A DNA stretch of 64,000 nt from Halobaculum marinum (GTDB lineage Archaea; Halobacteriota; Halobacteria; Halobacteriales; Haloferacaceae): contig NZ_CP119989.1 of NCBI RefSeq assembly GCF_029338555.1, forward strand, positions 2,666,001-2,730,000, read 5' to 3'. Positions within the stretch are counted from its first letter, which is position 1; each line of letters opens with the position of its first letter. Positions 15,813 through 27,051 of the stretch are shown here, piece by piece. Position numbers and translations under genes: made by a program. The notes below the pieces were generated by a model. The model was not told where the DNA came from. It made no database searches and was given only the letters and a program-made list of their open reading frames with translations.

Positions 15813-15826
15813 GTAGATAATTAAGA
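15813..15826 (-). promoter_or_regulatory. Probable tRNA-Asp promoter
   Basis: An AT-rich block, CTTAATTATCT on the minus strand, lies about 60 bases upstream of the tRNA 5' end. This fits an archaeal TATA box with a short pre-tRNA leader. It is the only AT-rich stretch on that side. Confidence 0.5.
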
Positions 15827-15949
15827 CTTCTCATCCGACGGCGCCGTGTCCCGCGATACCGTGCGCCGCAACGTTCATCACGATGGCCACGTACGATGGG
15901 AACGTGCAGGCGATGCGGTGACCAGCCGCCGGTACCCACGTCGTTTGAC

Positions 15950-15990
15950 AAGCGTTATGTGGACGGGTCGAATAGACCGCCGTAGTATCT
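15950..15990 (+). promoter_or_regulatory. Possible RNA polymerase operon promoter
   Basis: Two AT-rich candidates lie before rpoH: GCGTTATGTG near 15953-15960 and TAGTATCTC near 15982-15990. Neither is 27 bases from the ATG at 16048, so the operon mRNA probably has a leader of 35-65 bases. The rest of the 290-base gap after the tRNA shows no gene. Confidence 0.4.
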
Positions 15991-16047
15991 CGTGAAGACT
16001 TCTCCCCACCGAACACGGCCGCGCGCGACCACGAACCCCACCAAGCC

Positions 16048-16278
16048 ATGGTAAACGTAAGCGAACACGAACTCGTACCCGATCACACTCTCCTCGACGA
16101 CGACGACGACGTCGAGGAGGTGCTCGAGGAGTACAACGTCAAACGAACCGATCTCCCCAAGATCAAGCGGATCGACCCGGCGCTTCCGGACGACGCCGAG
16201 CCGGGCGACGTGATCCGCATCGAGCGGGACTCGCGAACCACCGATACGGCGGTCGTCTACCGCCTGGTGGTAGAATGA
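16048..16278 (+). CDS. rpoH: RNA polymerase subunit H
   Basis: 76 residues, the archaeal counterpart of the C-terminal domain of eukaryotic RPB5. It shows the typical start [15 protein letters not shown], the [15 protein letters not shown] core and the ending [18 protein letters not shown]. First gene of the RNA polymerase operon; its stop overlaps the start of rpoB'' by 4 bases. An acidic loop ([12 protein letters not shown]) fits haloadaptation. Confidence 0.97.
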   Translation: MVNVSEHELVPDHTLLDDDDDVEEVLEEYNVKRTDLPKIKRIDPALPDDAEPGDVIRIERDSRTTDTAVVYRLVVE

Positions 16279-17840
16279 ACCGAGAAGCGCGACGCGCCGT
16301 CTCGCGGGAGTACTTCTCCCAAGAGCGGCTCGCGGAGCACCACTTCCGCTCGTTCAACAACTTCCTCGACCGCGGCATGCAGCGCGTGGTCGACGAGAAG
16401 GAGACGATCGAGACGGACATCGGCGACAAGGAGGGCCAAGAGCCCGTCTACGTCGAACTCGGCGACGTGCGGATGACGACCCCGCGCGTCCGCGAGGCCG
16501 ACGGCTCCGAGGAACTGCTGTACCCGCAGGAGGCCCGCCTCCGCAACATCACGTACGCCGCGCCGGTCTTCATGGAGATGAAGATCATCCGCGGCGGCGA
16601 GGACGAGCCCGAGACCGTCGTCGACCAGACCGAGACGAAGGTCGGCCGGATGCCGATCATGGTCGGCTCCAACAAGTGCAACATCTCCGGCTTCTCCGAC
16701 CAGGAACTCGTCGAGATCGGCGAGGACCCCGTCGACCCCGGCGGCTACTTCATCGTCAACGGCTCCGAGCGCGTGCTCATGACGAGCGAGGACCTCGCAC
16801 CGAACAAGATCCTCGCCGAGTACGACTCGAAGTACGGCGACGAGATTCAGGTCGCCAAGACGTTCTCCCAGCGCCGTGGCTACCGCGCGCTCGTCCTCTG
16901 TGAGCGCAACCGCGAGGGACTGCTCGAAGTGAGCTTCCCCTCGGTGTCCGGCTCCGTCGACTTCGTCACGCTCGTGCGTGCGCTCGGGCTGGAGTCCGAC
17001 GAGGAGATCGTCCACCGCGTCTCCGACGACCCGGAGATTGTCAAGTTCATGCTGGAGAACCTGGAGGAGGCCAGCGTGCAGACCGAGGAGGAGGCCATCG
17101 AGACCCTCGGCGAGCGCGTCGCCTCCGGCCAGGGGAAGAACTACCAGCTGAAGCGGGCGAACTACGTCATCGACCGCTACCTCCTGCCGCACCTCCACGA
17201 GGAGGGCGTCGACGAGGAGGACGTCCGCATCAACAAGGCGTACTACCTCTGCCGGATGGCGGAGGCGTGCTTCGAACTCGCGCTCCAGCGCCGCGAGTCC
17301 GACGACAAGGACCACTACGCCAACAAGCGCCTCAAGGTCTCCGGCGACCTGATGACGGACCTGTTCCGGACGGCGCTCAACAAGCTGGCGCGTGACGTGA
17401 AGTACCAGCTCGAGCGCGCGAACATGCGCAACCGGCAGCTCACCGTCAACACGGTGGTCCGCTCCGACGTGCTGACCGAGCGCCTCGAGCACCCCATCGC
17501 GACGGGGAACTGGGTGGGCGGCCGCTCTGGCGTCTCCCAGCTCGTCGACCGGACGGACTACATGGGCGTCCTGTCGCACCTGCGCCGCCTGCGCTCGCCG
17601 CTGAGCCGGTCGCAGCCTCACTTCGAGGCGCGTGACCTGCACGCGACCCAGTGGGGTCGCATCTGCCCCTCGGAGACCCCCGAGGGCCCGAACTGTGGAC
17701 TGGTGAAGAACTTCGCGCAGGCGATGGAGCTCTCCCAGAACATCGAGGACGAACAGGGACTGAAGCGAGAACTCGCGTCCATGGGTGTCGAGGGCATCCC
17801 CGGCATCGAGGGCGTTGACCGCGCATCCGCGGACGACTGA
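16275..17840 (+). CDS. rpoB2: RNA polymerase subunit B''
   Basis: 521 residues, the N-terminal half of the split beta subunit (protrusion, lobe and fork regions of RPB2). It includes [20 protein letters not shown], and it ends shortly after the fork-loop motif [22 protein letters not shown]. The split after this point is the normal arrangement in haloarchaea and methanogens. The next gene begins 4 bases after its stop. Confidence 0.97.
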   Translation: MNREARRAVSREYFSQERLAEHHFRSFNNFLDRGMQRVVDEKETIETDIGDKEGQEPVYVELGDVRMTTPRVREADGSEELLYPQEARLRNITYAAPVFMEMKIIRGGEDEPETVVDQTETKVGRMPIMVGSNKCNISGFSDQELVEIGEDPVDPGGYFIVNGSERVLMTSEDLAPNKILAEYDSKYGDEIQVAKTFSQRRGYRALVLCERNREGLLEVSFPSVSGSVDFVTLVRALGLESDEEIVHRVSDDPEIVKFMLENLEEASVQTEEEAIETLGERVASGQGKNYQLKRANYVIDRYLLPHLHEEGVDEEDVRINKAYYLCRMAEACFELALQRRESDDKDHYANKRLKVSGDLMTDLFRTALNKLARDVKYQLERANMRNRQLTVNTVVRSDVLTERLEHPIATGNWVGGRSGVSQLVDRTDYMGVLSHLRRLRSPLSRSQPHFEARDLHATQWGRICPSETPEGPNCGLVKNFAQAMELSQNIEDEQGLKRELASMGVEGIPGIEGVDRASADD

Positions 17841-17844
17841 TATC

Positions 17845-19671
17845 ATGGCAAGCACACGAGAAGCGAAAGTCTACGTCAACGGGAGCCTGGTCGGGACCCA
17901 CCCGGACCCGAACCAGCTCGCCGCACAGATCCGCGAGGCGCGCCGCCGCGGCGACGTCTCCGACATGGTGAACGTCTCGGTCAAAGACCGCACGAACGAG
18001 GTCATCGTCAACGCCGACGCCGGCCGCGCGCGCCGGCCCCTCATCGTCGTGGAGAACGGGGAGCCGCTCCTCGACGACGAGACGATCGACGCGCTCGAGA
18101 ACGACGAGATCGAGTTCGAGGACCTCGTCGACCACGGCATCGTCGAGTTCATCGACGCCGAGGAGGAGGAGGACATCTACGTCGCCACCGACGAGGAGGA
18201 CGTCAACTCCCGCACCACCCACCTGGAGATCGACCCGCAGCTCATCTTCGGGATCGGTGCGGGGATGATCCCGTACCCCGAGCACAACGCCTCGCCCCGC
18301 ATTACGATGGGCGCGGGGATGATGAAGCAGTCGCTCGGGCTGCCGTCGGCCAACTACCGCATCCGGCCCGACACGCGTCAGCACCTCCTGCACTACCCGC
18401 AGCTGTCGATGGTGAAGACGCAGACCACCGAGCAGATCGGGTTCGACGAGCGACCGGCGGCGCAGAACTTCGTCGTCGCGGTCATGTCCTACGAGGGGTT
18501 CAACATCGAGGACGCGCTCGTCATGAACAAGGGGAGCGTCGACCGCGCGATGTCGCGCTCGCACTTCTTCCGCACCTACGAGGGCGAGGAGCGCCGCTAC
18601 CCCGGCGGCCAGGAGGACCGCTTCGAGATTCCGTCGCAGGACGTGCGCGGCGCACGCGGGGAGGACGCGTACACCCACCTCGACGAGGACGGCCTCGTCA
18701 ACCCCGAGACGAAGGTGGACGAAAACTCCGTCCTGCTCGGGAAGACCAGCCCGCCCCGGTTCCTCGAGGAGCCGGACGACATGGGCGGCCTCTCGCCCCA
18801 GAAGCGGCGTGAGACCAGTGTGACGATGCGGTCCGGGGAGTCCGGCGTCGTCGACACGGTCACGCTGATGGAGGGCGAGGACGGCTCCAAGCTGTCGAAG
18901 GTGTCCGTGCGCGACCAGCGGATCCCCGAACTCGGGGACAAGTTCGCGTCGCGCCACGGCCAGAAGGGCGTCGTGGGCCACCTGGCCCCGCAGGAGGACA
19001 TGCCGTTCACCGAGGACGGCCTGGTGCCCGACCTGGTGCTCAACCCGCACGCGCTGCCGTCGCGGATGACGGTGGGCCACGTGCTGGAGATGCTCGGCGG
19101 CAAGGTCGGCTCGCTGGAGGGCCGCCGCGTCGACGGGACGGCGTTCCAGGGCGAGAACGAGGACGAACTCCGCTCGTCGCTGGAGGAGCACGGGTACAAG
19201 TCCTCCGGGAAGGAGGTCATGTACTCGGGCGTCACCGGCGAGAAGATCGAGGCGGAGATCTTCGTCGGGACCATCTTCTACCACAAGCTGTACCACATGG
19301 TGAGCAACAAGCTGCACGCCCGCTCGCGCGGGCCGGTGCAGGTGCTCACCCGCCAGCCGACCGAGGGGCGTGCCCGCGAGGGTGGCCTCCGTGTCGGGGA
19401 GATGGAGCGCGAGGTGCTCATCGGGCACGGCGCCGCGATGGCGCTGAAGGAGCGCCTGCTCGACTCCTCGGACAAGGAGAAGGTGTACATCTCCGAGGAG
19501 ACGGGGATGGTCGCGGTTGAGGACGTGGAGCAGCGTCGGATCTACGACCCGATCACGGGCGACGAGGACGACATCCACGAGATCGAGATCAGCTACGCGT
19601 TCAAGCTGCTGCTCGACGAGATGAAGGCGCTCGGCATTCGACCGACCCTCGAACTTGAGGACGCAGTCTAA
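17845..19671 (+). CDS. rpoB1: RNA polymerase subunit B'
   Basis: 608 residues, the C-terminal half of the beta subunit. The ATG at 17845 ([17 protein letters not shown]) begins the usual sequence. Motifs include [19 protein letters not shown], the [15 protein letters not shown] hybrid-binding region and the C-terminal anchor [14 protein letters not shown]. The usual short zinc motif of the clamp is not evident as four cysteines, as in other haloarchaeal B' subunits I recall. An acidic insertion (around 85-115) fits a halophile. Confidence 0.97.
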   Translation: MASTREAKVYVNGSLVGTHPDPNQLAAQIREARRRGDVSDMVNVSVKDRTNEVIVNADAGRARRPLIVVENGEPLLDDETIDALENDEIEFEDLVDHGIVEFIDAEEEEDIYVATDEEDVNSRTTHLEIDPQLIFGIGAGMIPYPEHNASPRITMGAGMMKQSLGLPSANYRIRPDTRQHLLHYPQLSMVKTQTTEQIGFDERPAAQNFVVAVMSYEGFNIEDALVMNKGSVDRAMSRSHFFRTYEGEERRYPGGQEDRFEIPSQDVRGARGEDAYTHLDEDGLVNPETKVDENSVLLGKTSPPRFLEEPDDMGGLSPQKRRETSVTMRSGESGVVDTVTLMEGEDGSKLSKVSVRDQRIPELGDKFASRHGQKGVVGHLAPQEDMPFTEDGLVPDLVLNPHALPSRMTVGHVLEMLGGKVGSLEGRRVDGTAFQGENEDELRSSLEEHGYKSSGKEVMYSGVTGEKIEAEIFVGTIFYHKLYHMVSNKLHARSRGPVQVLTRQPTEGRAREGGLRVGEMEREVLIGHGAAMALKERLLDSSDKEKVYISEETGMVAVEDVEQRRIYDPITGDEDDIHEIEISYAFKLLLDEMKALGIRPTLELEDAV

Positions 19672-19673
19672 CT

Positions 19674-22625
19674 ATGGCAGGCCAGACACCCAAAGAGATC
19701 GGCGGCATCAACTTCGGGCTCATGGACCCGGAGACGTATCGGGACATGTCCGCGACGAAGGTGATCACCGCGGACACCTACGACGACGACGGCTACCCCA
19801 TCGACATGGGGCTGATGGACCCGCGCCTGGGCGTCATCGACCCCGGGCTGGAGTGCCGCACCTGCGGCAAGCACTCCGGGTCGTGTAACGGCCACTTCGG
19901 CCACATCGAGCTGGCGGCGCCCGTCATCCACGTCGGGTTCACGAAGCTCATCCGGCGGCTGCTGCGCTCGACGTGCCGCAACTGCGGTCGACTCGCGCTC
20001 ACCGCCGAGGAGAAGGAGGAGTACAAAGAGAAGCTCGTCCGCACGAAGGATCTGGGCGGCGACCCGACGGACGTGCTGAAGTCGGCGGTCCGGCAGGCCC
20101 GCAAGGCCAACAACTGCCCGCACTGCGGCGAGCCGCAGGCGGACATCAAACACGAGAAGCCGACCACCTACTACGAGGTGCAGGACGTGCTCTCGGGCGA
20201 CTACTCGGAGCTCATCGCCCGTGCGATGCAGCCCGACGAGCCCGAGGACGACGAGGAGGAGGTCGACGAGAGCGAGGCCGTCTCGCCGATGGACCTGGCC
20301 GACGAGACGGGCATCGCCCTCGACAAGATCAACGACATCCTCTCGGGCGAGTTCCGCCCGCGCAAGGAGGACCGCAAGGCGCTGGAGAAGGCGCTCGACA
20401 TCGACCTCACCGTCGAGGACATGAACAAGCTGATGCCGAGCGACATCCGCGACTGGTTCGAGGACATCCCGGACGAGGACCTCGAACCGCTCGGCATCCA
20501 CCCGCAGAAGTCCCGCCCCGAGTGGATGATCCTGACCGTGCTGCCGGTGCCGCCGGTCACGACGCGTCCCTCGATCACGCTGGACAACGGTCAGCGCTCC
20601 GAGGACGACCTGACCCACAAGCTGGTCGACATCATCCGCATCAACCAGCGGTTCATGGAGAACCGTGAGGCGGGTGCGCCGCAGCTCATCATCGAGGACC
20701 TGTGGGAGCTGCTCCAGTACCACGTCACCACCTTCATCGACAACGAGATTTCGGGCACGCCGCCCGCGCGCCACCGCTCCGGTCGCCCACTCAAGACCCT
20801 GAGCCAGCGCCTCAAGGGCAAGGAGGGTCGCTTCCGCGGCTCCCTGTCCGGGAAGCGTGTCAACTTCTCCGCGCGTACCGTCATCTCGCCGGACCCGACC
20901 CTCTCGCTGAACGAGGTCGGCGTCCCCGAACGCGTCGCCGAGGAGATGACCCAGACGATGAACGTCTCCGAGCGCAACATCGACCGCGCTCGCCAGTACG
21001 TCCGCAACGGGCCCGAGGCCCACCCCGGCGCCAACTACGTCAAGCGGCCCGACGGCCGCCGGCTGAAGGTGACCGAGAAGAACTGCGAGGAACTGGCCGA
21101 GAAGGTCGAACCCGGCTGGGAGGTCAACCGCCACCTCGTCGACGGCGACATCGTGATCTTCAACCGGCAGCCCTCGCTGCACCGGATGTCGATCATGGCC
21201 CACGAGGTCGTGGTCATGCCGTACAAGACGTTCCGGCTCAACACCGTCGTCTGCCCGCCGTACAACGCAGACTTCGACGGCGACGAGATGAACATGCACG
21301 CGCTCCAAAACGAGGAGGCCCGCGCGGAGGCGCGCGTCCTCATGCGCGTGCAAGAGCAGATCCTGAGCCCGCGCTTCGGTGAGAACATCATCGGCGCCAT
21401 CCAGGACCACATCTCGGGCACGTACCTGCTGACTCACGAGAACCCCGAGTTCACGGAGACGCAGGCGCTGGACCTGCTCCGTGCGACGTCGGTCGACGAA
21501 CTGCCCGAGGCGGACGGCACGAACGAGGCTGGCCAGGAGATCTGGACCGGCCAGACCGTGTTCTCGGAGCTGCTGCCCGACGACCTGAACCTCGAGTTCA
21601 CGTCGTCGTCTGGTGACACCGTCGTCATCGAGAACGGCCAACTGATCGAGGGCACCATCGACGAGGACGCCGTCGGCGCGTTCGGCGGCGAGGTCGTCGA
21701 CACGCTCACGAAGGTGTACTCCGAGACGCGCGCTCGCGTGTTCATCAACGAGGTGGCGTCGCTGGCGATGCGCGCCATCATGCACTTCGGGTTCTCGCTC
21801 GGTATCGACGACGAGTCCATCCCGCCGGAGGCGACCGAGCAGGTCGACGAGGCGATCGACTCTGCGTACGAGCGCGTCCAGGAACTCATCGAGACGTACG
21901 AGGCAGGCGACCTGGAGAGCCTGCCCGGGCGGACCATCGACGAGACGCTGGAGATGAAGATCATGCAGACGCTCGGCAAGGCCCGCGACTCCGCGGGTGA
22001 GATCGCCGAAGACCACTTCGCCGACGACAACCCCGCCGTCATCATGGCGCGCTCCGGCGCGCGTGGGTCGATGCTGAACCTGACCCAGATGACCGGCTGC
22101 GTCGGCCAGCAGGCAGTGCGCGGCGAGCGCATCAACCGCGGTTACGAGGACCGCACGCTCGCCCACTACGAGGCCGACGACCTCTCCGCGGAGGCCCACG
22201 GGTTCGTGGAGAACTCCTACCGCTCCGGCCTGACGCCGGAAGAGTTCTTCTTCCACGCGATGGGTGGCCGCGAGGGGCTGGTCGACACGGCAGTCCGTAC
22301 CTCGAAGTCCGGGTACCTGCAGCGTCGCCTCATCAACGCCCTGTCCGAACTGGAGGCGCAGTACGACGGCACGGTGCGGGACACCTCCGGCACCATCGTC
22401 CAGTTCGAGTTCGGCGAGGACGGCACCTCGCCGGTGAAGGTCTCCTCGAACGAGGAGTCCGCCATCGACATCGAGAGCATCACCGACCGCATCGTCGACG
22501 CCGAGTTCGGCTCCGACGCGGAGAAAGAGCGGTTCCTCGGTCGCCGCGAGGCGCCGACGAACCTCTCGGAGTACGCCGGGCCCGGCCTGGACAAGGCCGG
22601 CGGCGTGGGGGTGAGCGATGACTGA
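19674..22625 (+). CDS. rpoA1: RNA polymerase subunit A'
   Basis: 983 residues, the N-terminal two thirds of the largest subunit. The N-terminal zinc-binding set ([17 protein letters not shown]) lies near residues 62-78, with CRNCG and CPHCG further on. The catalytic Mg motif [12 protein letters not shown] is near residue 530. A long acidic insertion lies around 180-210. It overlaps rpoA'' by 8 bases. No intein is present. Confidence 0.97.
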   Translation: MAGQTPKEIGGINFGLMDPETYRDMSATKVITADTYDDDGYPIDMGLMDPRLGVIDPGLECRTCGKHSGSCNGHFGHIELAAPVIHVGFTKLIRRLLRSTCRNCGRLALTAEEKEEYKEKLVRTKDLGGDPTDVLKSAVRQARKANNCPHCGEPQADIKHEKPTTYYEVQDVLSGDYSELIARAMQPDEPEDDEEEVDESEAVSPMDLADETGIALDKINDILSGEFRPRKEDRKALEKALDIDLTVEDMNKLMPSDIRDWFEDIPDEDLEPLGIHPQKSRPEWMILTVLPVPPVTTRPSITLDNGQRSEDDLTHKLVDIIRINQRFMENREAGAPQLIIEDLWELLQYHVTTFIDNEISGTPPARHRSGRPLKTLSQRLKGKEGRFRGSLSGKRVNFSARTVISPDPTLSLNEVGVPERVAEEMTQTMNVSERNIDRARQYVRNGPEAHPGANYVKRPDGRRLKVTEKNCEELAEKVEPGWEVNRHLVDGDIVIFNRQPSLHRMSIMAHEVVVMPYKTFRLNTVVCPPYNADFDGDEMNMHALQNEEARAEARVLMRVQEQILSPRFGENIIGAIQDHISGTYLLTHENPEFTETQALDLLRATSVDELPEADGTNEAGQEIWTGQTVFSELLPDDLNLEFTSSSGDTVVIENGQLIEGTIDEDAVGAFGGEVVDTLTKVYSETRARVFINEVASLAMRAIMHFGFSLGIDDESIPPEATEQVDEAIDSAYERVQELIETYEAGDLESLPGRTIDETLEMKIMQTLGKARDSAGEIAEDHFADDNPAVIMARSGARGSMLNLTQMTGCVGQQAVRGERINRGYEDRTLAHYEADDLSAEAHGFVENSYRSGLTPEEFFFHAMGGREGLVDTAVRTSKSGYLQRRLINALSELEAQYDGTVRDTSGTIVQFEFGEDGTSPVKVSSNEESAIDIESITDRIVDAEFGSDAEKERFLGRREAPTNLSEYAGPGLDKAGGVGVSDD

Positions 22626-23856
22626 GAGCGTCGACAAGTTCGTCGACCGCCACGAGGAGGTCACCGAGGACATCGCGCTCGTCGTCGAGGACACGGAGCT
22701 CCCGCGGCGGCTCAAAGACGAGATCTACGAGAACGTCGACGCTCGCGGCGGCGTGACGACCGAGCAGGCCAACGAGATCGCACAGGCCGCCGAGTCGCGC
22801 TACCTCGACACGCGTGTCGACCCGCTCGACCCCGTCGGGACGGTGTCGGCGCAGTCCATCGGGGAGCCGGGGACGCAGATGACGATGAACACGTTCCACT
22901 ACGCGGGCGTCGCGGAGATGGACGTGACGCAGGGCCTCCCCCGGCTCATCGAGCTGGTGGACGCCCGCAAGACCCCGGACACGCCGATCATGATCGTCCA
23001 CCTGGACGAGGAGCACGCCACCGACCGCGAGAAGGCCCACGAGGTCGTCTGGCAGTTGGAGGCGACGAAGATCCTCGCGCTGGGCGACGTGTCCACGAAC
23101 GTCGCAGACATGCTCGTGAGCGTCGACCTCAACGAGGAGACGCTGCTGGAGCGGTGGCCGACCTACGACGACGCCACCGAGGTCGCCGGCATCGTCGCCG
23201 ACATCATCGAGGACTCGCTGGGTGTGTCGACGCGCCACGCTGGCACGAACATCGAGTTCGGCCCCGACGAGCCGAGCTACCGCCAGCTGCTCCAGTTGGT
23301 CGAACAGCTCCGCGACATCGTGTTCAAGGGGATCGAGGAGGTCACCCGCGTCGTCATCCGCAAGGAGGAGGTCGACTCCGGCGAAGAGGAGTACGTCCTC
23401 TACACCGAGGGGTCGGCGTTCTCCGACGCCCTAGAGATCGAGGGCGTCGACGCCTCGCGCACGACGTGTAACAACATCCACGAGATCCACCGCACGCTCG
23501 GCATCGAGGCCGCCCGCGAGACCATCATCAACGAGACGATGGAGACGCTGGAAGAGCAGGGGCTCGACGACGTGAACATCCGCCACCTGATGCTCGTCTC
23601 GGACATCATGACGAACCGCGGCACCGTCGAGTCGATCGGTCGCCACGGTATCTCCGGGTCGAAGGAGTCCGTCCTCGCACGGGCGGCGTTCGAGGTGACG
23701 GTGAACCACCTGCTCGACGCGGCGATCCACGGCGAGGCCGACGACCTCAACGGCGTCATCGAGAACGTCATCGTCGGGAAGCCGGTCGCCATCGGCACCG
23801 GCGACGTCGACCTGCGGATGGGCTCGGCGCCCGACCCGAAGTCGGCGGACGACTGA
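22618..23856 (+). CDS. rpoA2: RNA polymerase subunit A''
   Basis: 412 residues, the C-terminal third of the largest subunit, including the trigger-loop region [22 protein letters not shown] and the conserved [15 protein letters not shown]. The end has [28 protein letters not shown]. It begins inside the 3' end of rpoA' and ends 2 bases before nusA, so all belong to one operon. Confidence 0.97.
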   Translation: MTESVDKFVDRHEEVTEDIALVVEDTELPRRLKDEIYENVDARGGVTTEQANEIAQAAESRYLDTRVDPLDPVGTVSAQSIGEPGTQMTMNTFHYAGVAEMDVTQGLPRLIELVDARKTPDTPIMIVHLDEEHATDREKAHEVVWQLEATKILALGDVSTNVADMLVSVDLNEETLLERWPTYDDATEVAGIVADIIEDSLGVSTRHAGTNIEFGPDEPSYRQLLQLVEQLRDIVFKGIEEVTRVVIRKEEVDSGEEEYVLYTEGSAFSDALEIEGVDASRTTCNNIHEIHRTLGIEAARETIINETMETLEEQGLDDVNIRHLMLVSDIMTNRGTVESIGRHGISGSKESVLARAAFEVTVNHLLDAAIHGEADDLNGVIENVIVGKPVAIGTGDVDLRMGSAPDPKSADD

Positions 23857-23858
23857 CG

Positions 23859-24284
23859 GTGCGCGTCGAGATCAGCGACGAGGCGCGCCGCTACATGGGG
23901 GCGTTCGACGACCTCGTCGGCGTCGCGCCGACGGACTGCCTCGTCGACGAGGACGGCGACCGACTCGTCTTCCTCATTCCGGCGGGGGAGATGGCCGACG
24001 CGATCGGTCCGGGTGGCCGGACCGTCGACCGCGTCGAAGACCAACTCGGTGCGGACGTGGAGTTGGTCGAGGACGCCGACACGCCCGAGGCGTTCGTCGC
24101 GAACGCGCTCGCGCCGGCGGCGGTGCGCGGCGTGACCGTGAGCAGGCAGAACGACGTCGTCGCGTACGTCGAGGTCGTCGAGGCCGACCGCGGGGTCGCC
24201 ATCGGCGCCGGCGGTCGCAACATCGAGACGGCGCGGACGCTGGCGAAGCGCCACTTCGACATCGACGACGTGCAGTTGGCGTAG
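23859..24284 (+). CDS. nusA: NusA-like KH domain transcription factor
   Basis: 141 residues made of two KH domains with the GxxG-type loops IGPGGRTVDR and IGAGGRNIETA. Archaeal NusA keeps only the KH part of the bacterial protein. It starts with GTG two bases after rpoA''. Its place between rpoA'' and rps12 is conserved across archaea. It is assumed to bind nascent RNA. Confidence 0.93.
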   Translation: MRVEISDEARRYMGAFDDLVGVAPTDCLVDEDGDRLVFLIPAGEMADAIGPGGRTVDRVEDQLGADVELVEDADTPEAFVANALAPAAVRGVTVSRQNDVVAYVEVVEADRGVAIGAGGRNIETARTLAKRHFDIDDVQLA

Positions 24285-24360
24285 GGGCCGCTGCCCGGTC
24301 GCCTCGCCGCCCGCTCTCCTCGCCGCCATCCTCTTGTTCGCCCCCCGAGTCGACGCGAGC

Positions 24361-25263
24361 GTGATCGACACGCTCGCGCAGACGGGGCTCCCGACGGATC
24401 CGGTCCCGGAGGCGCTGTTGGACTCCAGCGGCGAGCTCGTCGACGTGGCGGTGTTCGTCGGCGTCACGCTCACCGTGTACCTGCTGGCCCGGGCGACGGT
24501 GTTCCCGCTGGCCGTCAGGGCGGTCAGAGCCCGCAACCGCAACAACCCGACCATCCAGTCGGCGACCGAGACGTACCTCGCGGTGACGCTGGCGGGCCTC
24601 GCGCTCGTGGCGGGAATCGTCGCCGCCGGCTACGGGTCGGTGTTCAGCGACTCCGCACTTCTGATCGCCGCGCTCACGTTCGCCGTCGGCACCGCCGGGC
24701 GCGACGTGCTCGGCTCGCTCGTCAGCGGCCTGTTCCTCGTCGCCGACCCGGACTTCAACGTCGGCGACTGGATCCGGTGGCCCGGCGGCGAGGGTACCGT
24801 CGAGGCGGTCGACTTCCGCGTCACCCGGATCCGGACGGTCGACTTCGAGACGGTCACCGTCCCCAACACGGAGTTGACGGGCAACGCGATCACCCGGCCG
24901 TTCGGGCGCGACCGCTTTCGCGTCACTGAGACGGTCCACCTCGCGTACGACGACGACGTCGACCGAGCGCGCGAGCTGTTGGTCGAGGCCGCCGAAGCGG
25001 AGCCGCGGACGCTGTCGGACCCCGCGCCCGTCGCCCGCGTCGCAGACCTCGGAGAGGGAACCGTCGCCCTCCGCGCGGAGTTCCTCGTGAACGACCCTGC
25101 GGGCGACAACCTCGTGGGGATGCGTTCGCGCTTTCGCGACCGGGTGCTCCACGCGTTCGCGGACGCCGGGATCACACTGGGCCCACCGTCGGGCCGAGAG
25201 CTGTCGGGAGACCTCGACGTGACCGTCGACGACCGCGGGGGAGCCAGCCCGCAGGACGACTGA
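24361..25263 (+). CDS. MscS family mechanosensitive channel
   Basis: About 300 residues from the GTG at 24361; a TTG at 24334 would add nine. Three membrane helices lie in the first 130 residues. The MscS pore and beta domain are readable as AVGTAGRDVLGSLVSGLFLVADPDFNVGDWI, GTVEAVDFRVTRIRTVDFETVTVPNTEL. It should act as a pressure-release channel under hypo-osmotic shock. It lies between nusA and rps12, which are neighbours in many archaea, and may be read from the RNA polymerase promoter. Confidence 0.87.
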   Translation: MIDTLAQTGLPTDPVPEALLDSSGELVDVAVFVGVTLTVYLLARATVFPLAVRAVRARNRNNPTIQSATETYLAVTLAGLALVAGIVAAGYGSVFSDSALLIAALTFAVGTAGRDVLGSLVSGLFLVADPDFNVGDWIRWPGGEGTVEAVDFRVTRIRTVDFETVTVPNTELTGNAITRPFGRDRFRVTETVHLAYDDDVDRARELLVEAAEAEPRTLSDPAPVARVADLGEGTVALRAEFLVNDPAGDNLVGMRSRFRDRVLHAFADAGITLGPPSGRELSGDLDVTVDDRGGASPQDD

Positions 25264-25369
25264 TTCGCGCCGCCCACGGTGGCCGACACAGCGACGGACG
25301 CAGCGGGCCGAACCGACGCCGTAACGCGCGCTCCGGTCGTCGTTCGATCCGCAAGACGGCCTCAGATCC

Positions 25370-25399
25370 CGCGAGAGGTACCGCTAATCGCCTCTCGCG
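25370..25399. promoter_or_regulatory. Inverted repeat upstream of rps12
   Basis: Arms CGCGAGAGG (25370-25378) and CCTCTCGCG (25391-25399) match perfectly with a 12-base loop. The repeat lies about 30 bases upstream of the TATA-like CCCTTACGTA (25426-25435), which in turn is about 28 bases from the rps12 ATG. It could end transcription coming from the channel gene or bind a regulator of the ribosomal operon. Confidence 0.6.
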
Positions 25400-25459
25400 T
25401 CGTCTCGGCGTGAGCGAAAGGGAACCCTTACGTAGCTCCACAGAAAACGGGAGGACACT

Positions 25460-25888
25460 ATGGCGAACGGCAAATACGCCGCGCGGAAGCTCAAGAAGGA
25501 CCGCCAGAAGCGACGGTGGTCCGACTCTGAGTACGCGCGCCGCGAACGCGGTCTCTCGGAGAAGTCCGACCCCCTCGAGGGTGCACCCCAGGGCCGCGGC
25601 ATCGTGCTTGAGAAGGTCGGTATTGAGGCGAAGCAGCCGAACTCGGCGATCCGGAAGTGCGTCCGTGTTCAGCTGATCAAGAACGGCAAGCAGGTCACCG
25701 CGTTCTGTCCCGGTGACGGCGCCATCTCGTTCATCGACGAGCACGACGAGGTCACCATCGCCGGTATCGGTGGTGCGAAGGGTCGTGCGATGGGCGACCT
25801 CTCTGGTGTCAACTACAAGGTCGAGAAGGTGAACGGTGTCTCGATGATCGAACTCGTCCGCGGGAACGCGGAGAAGCCCGTCCGATAA
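25460..25888 (+). CDS. rps12: Ribosomal protein S12
   Basis: 142 residues. Universal S12 motifs are present: [23 protein letters not shown] and the decoding-site loop region [22 protein letters not shown] 6-10 bases before the ATG looks like a Shine-Dalgarno, while the TATA box spacing suggests a very short leader. The stop overlaps the rps7 start (TAATG). Confidence 0.97.
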   Translation: MANGKYAARKLKKDRQKRRWSDSEYARRERGLSEKSDPLEGAPQGRGIVLEKVGIEAKQPNSAIRKCVRVQLIKNGKQVTAFCPGDGAISFIDEHDEVTIAGIGGAKGRAMGDLSGVNYKVEKVNGVSMIELVRGNAEKPVR

Positions 25889-26520
25889 TGAGCGAGTCAG
25901 ACCCCGACCCCGAGACCGAGGCACCGGAGCCAGACGCCCCCGCCGACTCCGAGGAGGCCGTCGAGAACGCCCTCCTGTTCGGCGTGTGGGACGTCTCTGA
26001 GATCGAGTACTCCGACCCGTCCACCCGGAAGTACATGAACGTGACCCCCATCGCCCACACGATGGGTCGTCACGCCTCCAAGCAGTTCCAGAAGTCGGAG
26101 CTCTCGCTCGTCGAGCGGCTCATCAACCGGCTGATGCAGACCGAGGAGAACACGGGCAAGAAGCAGCAGGCCCAGCGCATCGTGCGCGACGCCTTCGACA
26201 TCGTCCACGAGCGCACCGAGGACAACCCGGTGCAGGTGCTCGTCGAGGCCGTCGAGAACGCCGCGCCCCGCGAGGAGACCGTCCGCCTGAAGTACGGTGG
26301 CATCTCCGTCCCGAAGGCCGTCGACGTCGCGCCCCAGCGCCGCGTCGACCAGTCCCTGAAGTTCATCGCCGCGGGCGTGCAGGGCTCCTCGTACAAGACG
26401 ACGACCAGCGCCGCCGAGGCACTCGCCGACCAGCTCATCGGCGCCGCGCGCTACGACGTGCAGACGTACTCGATCTCCCAGAAGGAGGAGACCGAGCGCG
26501 TCGCCGCCGCCGCCCGCTGA
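25888..26520 (+). CDS. rps7: Ribosomal protein S7
   Basis: 210 residues. After a 30-residue acidic N-terminal extension typical of haloarchaea comes the S7 core with NVTPIAHTMGRHASKQF, KKQQAQRIVRDAFDIVHERTEDNPVQVLVEAVENAAPREE and QRRVDQSLKFIAAG. Second and last gene of the small ribosomal operon; the EF-2 gene that often follows is 4.3 kb further on. Confidence 0.97.
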   Translation: MSESDPDPETEAPEPDAPADSEEAVENALLFGVWDVSEIEYSDPSTRKYMNVTPIAHTMGRHASKQFQKSELSLVERLINRLMQTEENTGKKQQAQRIVRDAFDIVHERTEDNPVQVLVEAVENAAPREETVRLKYGGISVPKAVDVAPQRRVDQSLKFIAAGVQGSSYKTTTSAAEALADQLIGAARYDVQTYSISQKEETERVAAAAR

Positions 26521-26561
26521 CGCCGGACCGACCGGCGACTGCGGATCGTTCTCTCCGTTTT
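26521..26561 (+). terminator. Stem-loop and T-run after rps7
   Basis: CGCCGG (26521-26526) pairs with CCGGCG (26532-26537), followed 20 bases later by TTTT in a pyrimidine-rich stretch (26550-26561). A plausible terminator of the rps12-rps7 transcript. Confidence 0.5.
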
Positions 26562-26658
26562 CACTGTCGACAGCGAGAGCGCAGCGCACCGCCGACGGGT
26601 GACTGAACCGGAGGGCCGCCCCGAGCGACCGCGTGAGACGAGTGCGGTGGGCGGCTGG

Positions 26659-26991
26659 TCAGCCGCGCTCCATCTCGAACTCGTCGTGGGCCTCGATGGC
26701 CTGGATCAGCGGGAAGATACTCTCGAACGCCGGTCCGGTCGAGACGACACCCTCCTCGCGGTTCCAGTCGACGACCTGCGCCTCGGCGAGTTTCGGGAGG
26801 TGGACGTGGCTGAGGCGGAGGTGGAGGGAGTCGGGATCTTCGTCTGGGCGGGCGATGTCGTCGGGCACCGAGACGGACACAGGCGGCGGGAACCGGCTCG
26901 ACAGTTCGAGGAGGAGGCGCCGCCGGATCCCGTCGGAGAGCAGTTCGAACCACCTGTCGTACGTCTCCGGGGACGGGTCTGTGGGGGACAT
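26659..26991 (-). CDS. Winged-helix DUF7344-type protein
   Basis: 110 residues. WFELLSDGIRRRLLLELSSR and LSHVHLPKLAEAQVVDWNREEGVVSTGPAFESI form the ArsR-like winged helix that haloarchaeal DUF7344 proteins share. Probably a small transcription regulator; target unknown. On the minus strand a CAAAGTA lies about 25 bases before the start, which fits a leaderless promoter. Confidence 0.8.
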   Translation of the reverse strand: MSPTDPSPETYDRWFELLSDGIRRRLLLELSSRFPPPVSVSVPDDIARPDEDPDSLHLRLSHVHLPKLAEAQVVDWNREEGVVSTGPAFESIFPLIQAIEAHDEFEMERG

Positions 26992-27051
26992 GAATGCAGA
27001 ATAACACTATTCCTACTTTGAGGTTTCGGCGCCGTCGCGGGCGTGACCCGC

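Noticed and set aside
15831-16049. A minus-strand frame of 72 codons between tRNA-Asp and rpoH
   Set aside because: Sequence is not acidic, has no motif, and lies in the promoter region of the RNA polymerase operon.
19668-22715. A minus-strand frame of about 1,015 codons opposite rpoA'
   Set aside because: It is a shadow of the real gene: in 70 percent GC DNA the third-position bias keeps the opposite frame free of stops. Its translation has no domain, and rpoA' is certain.
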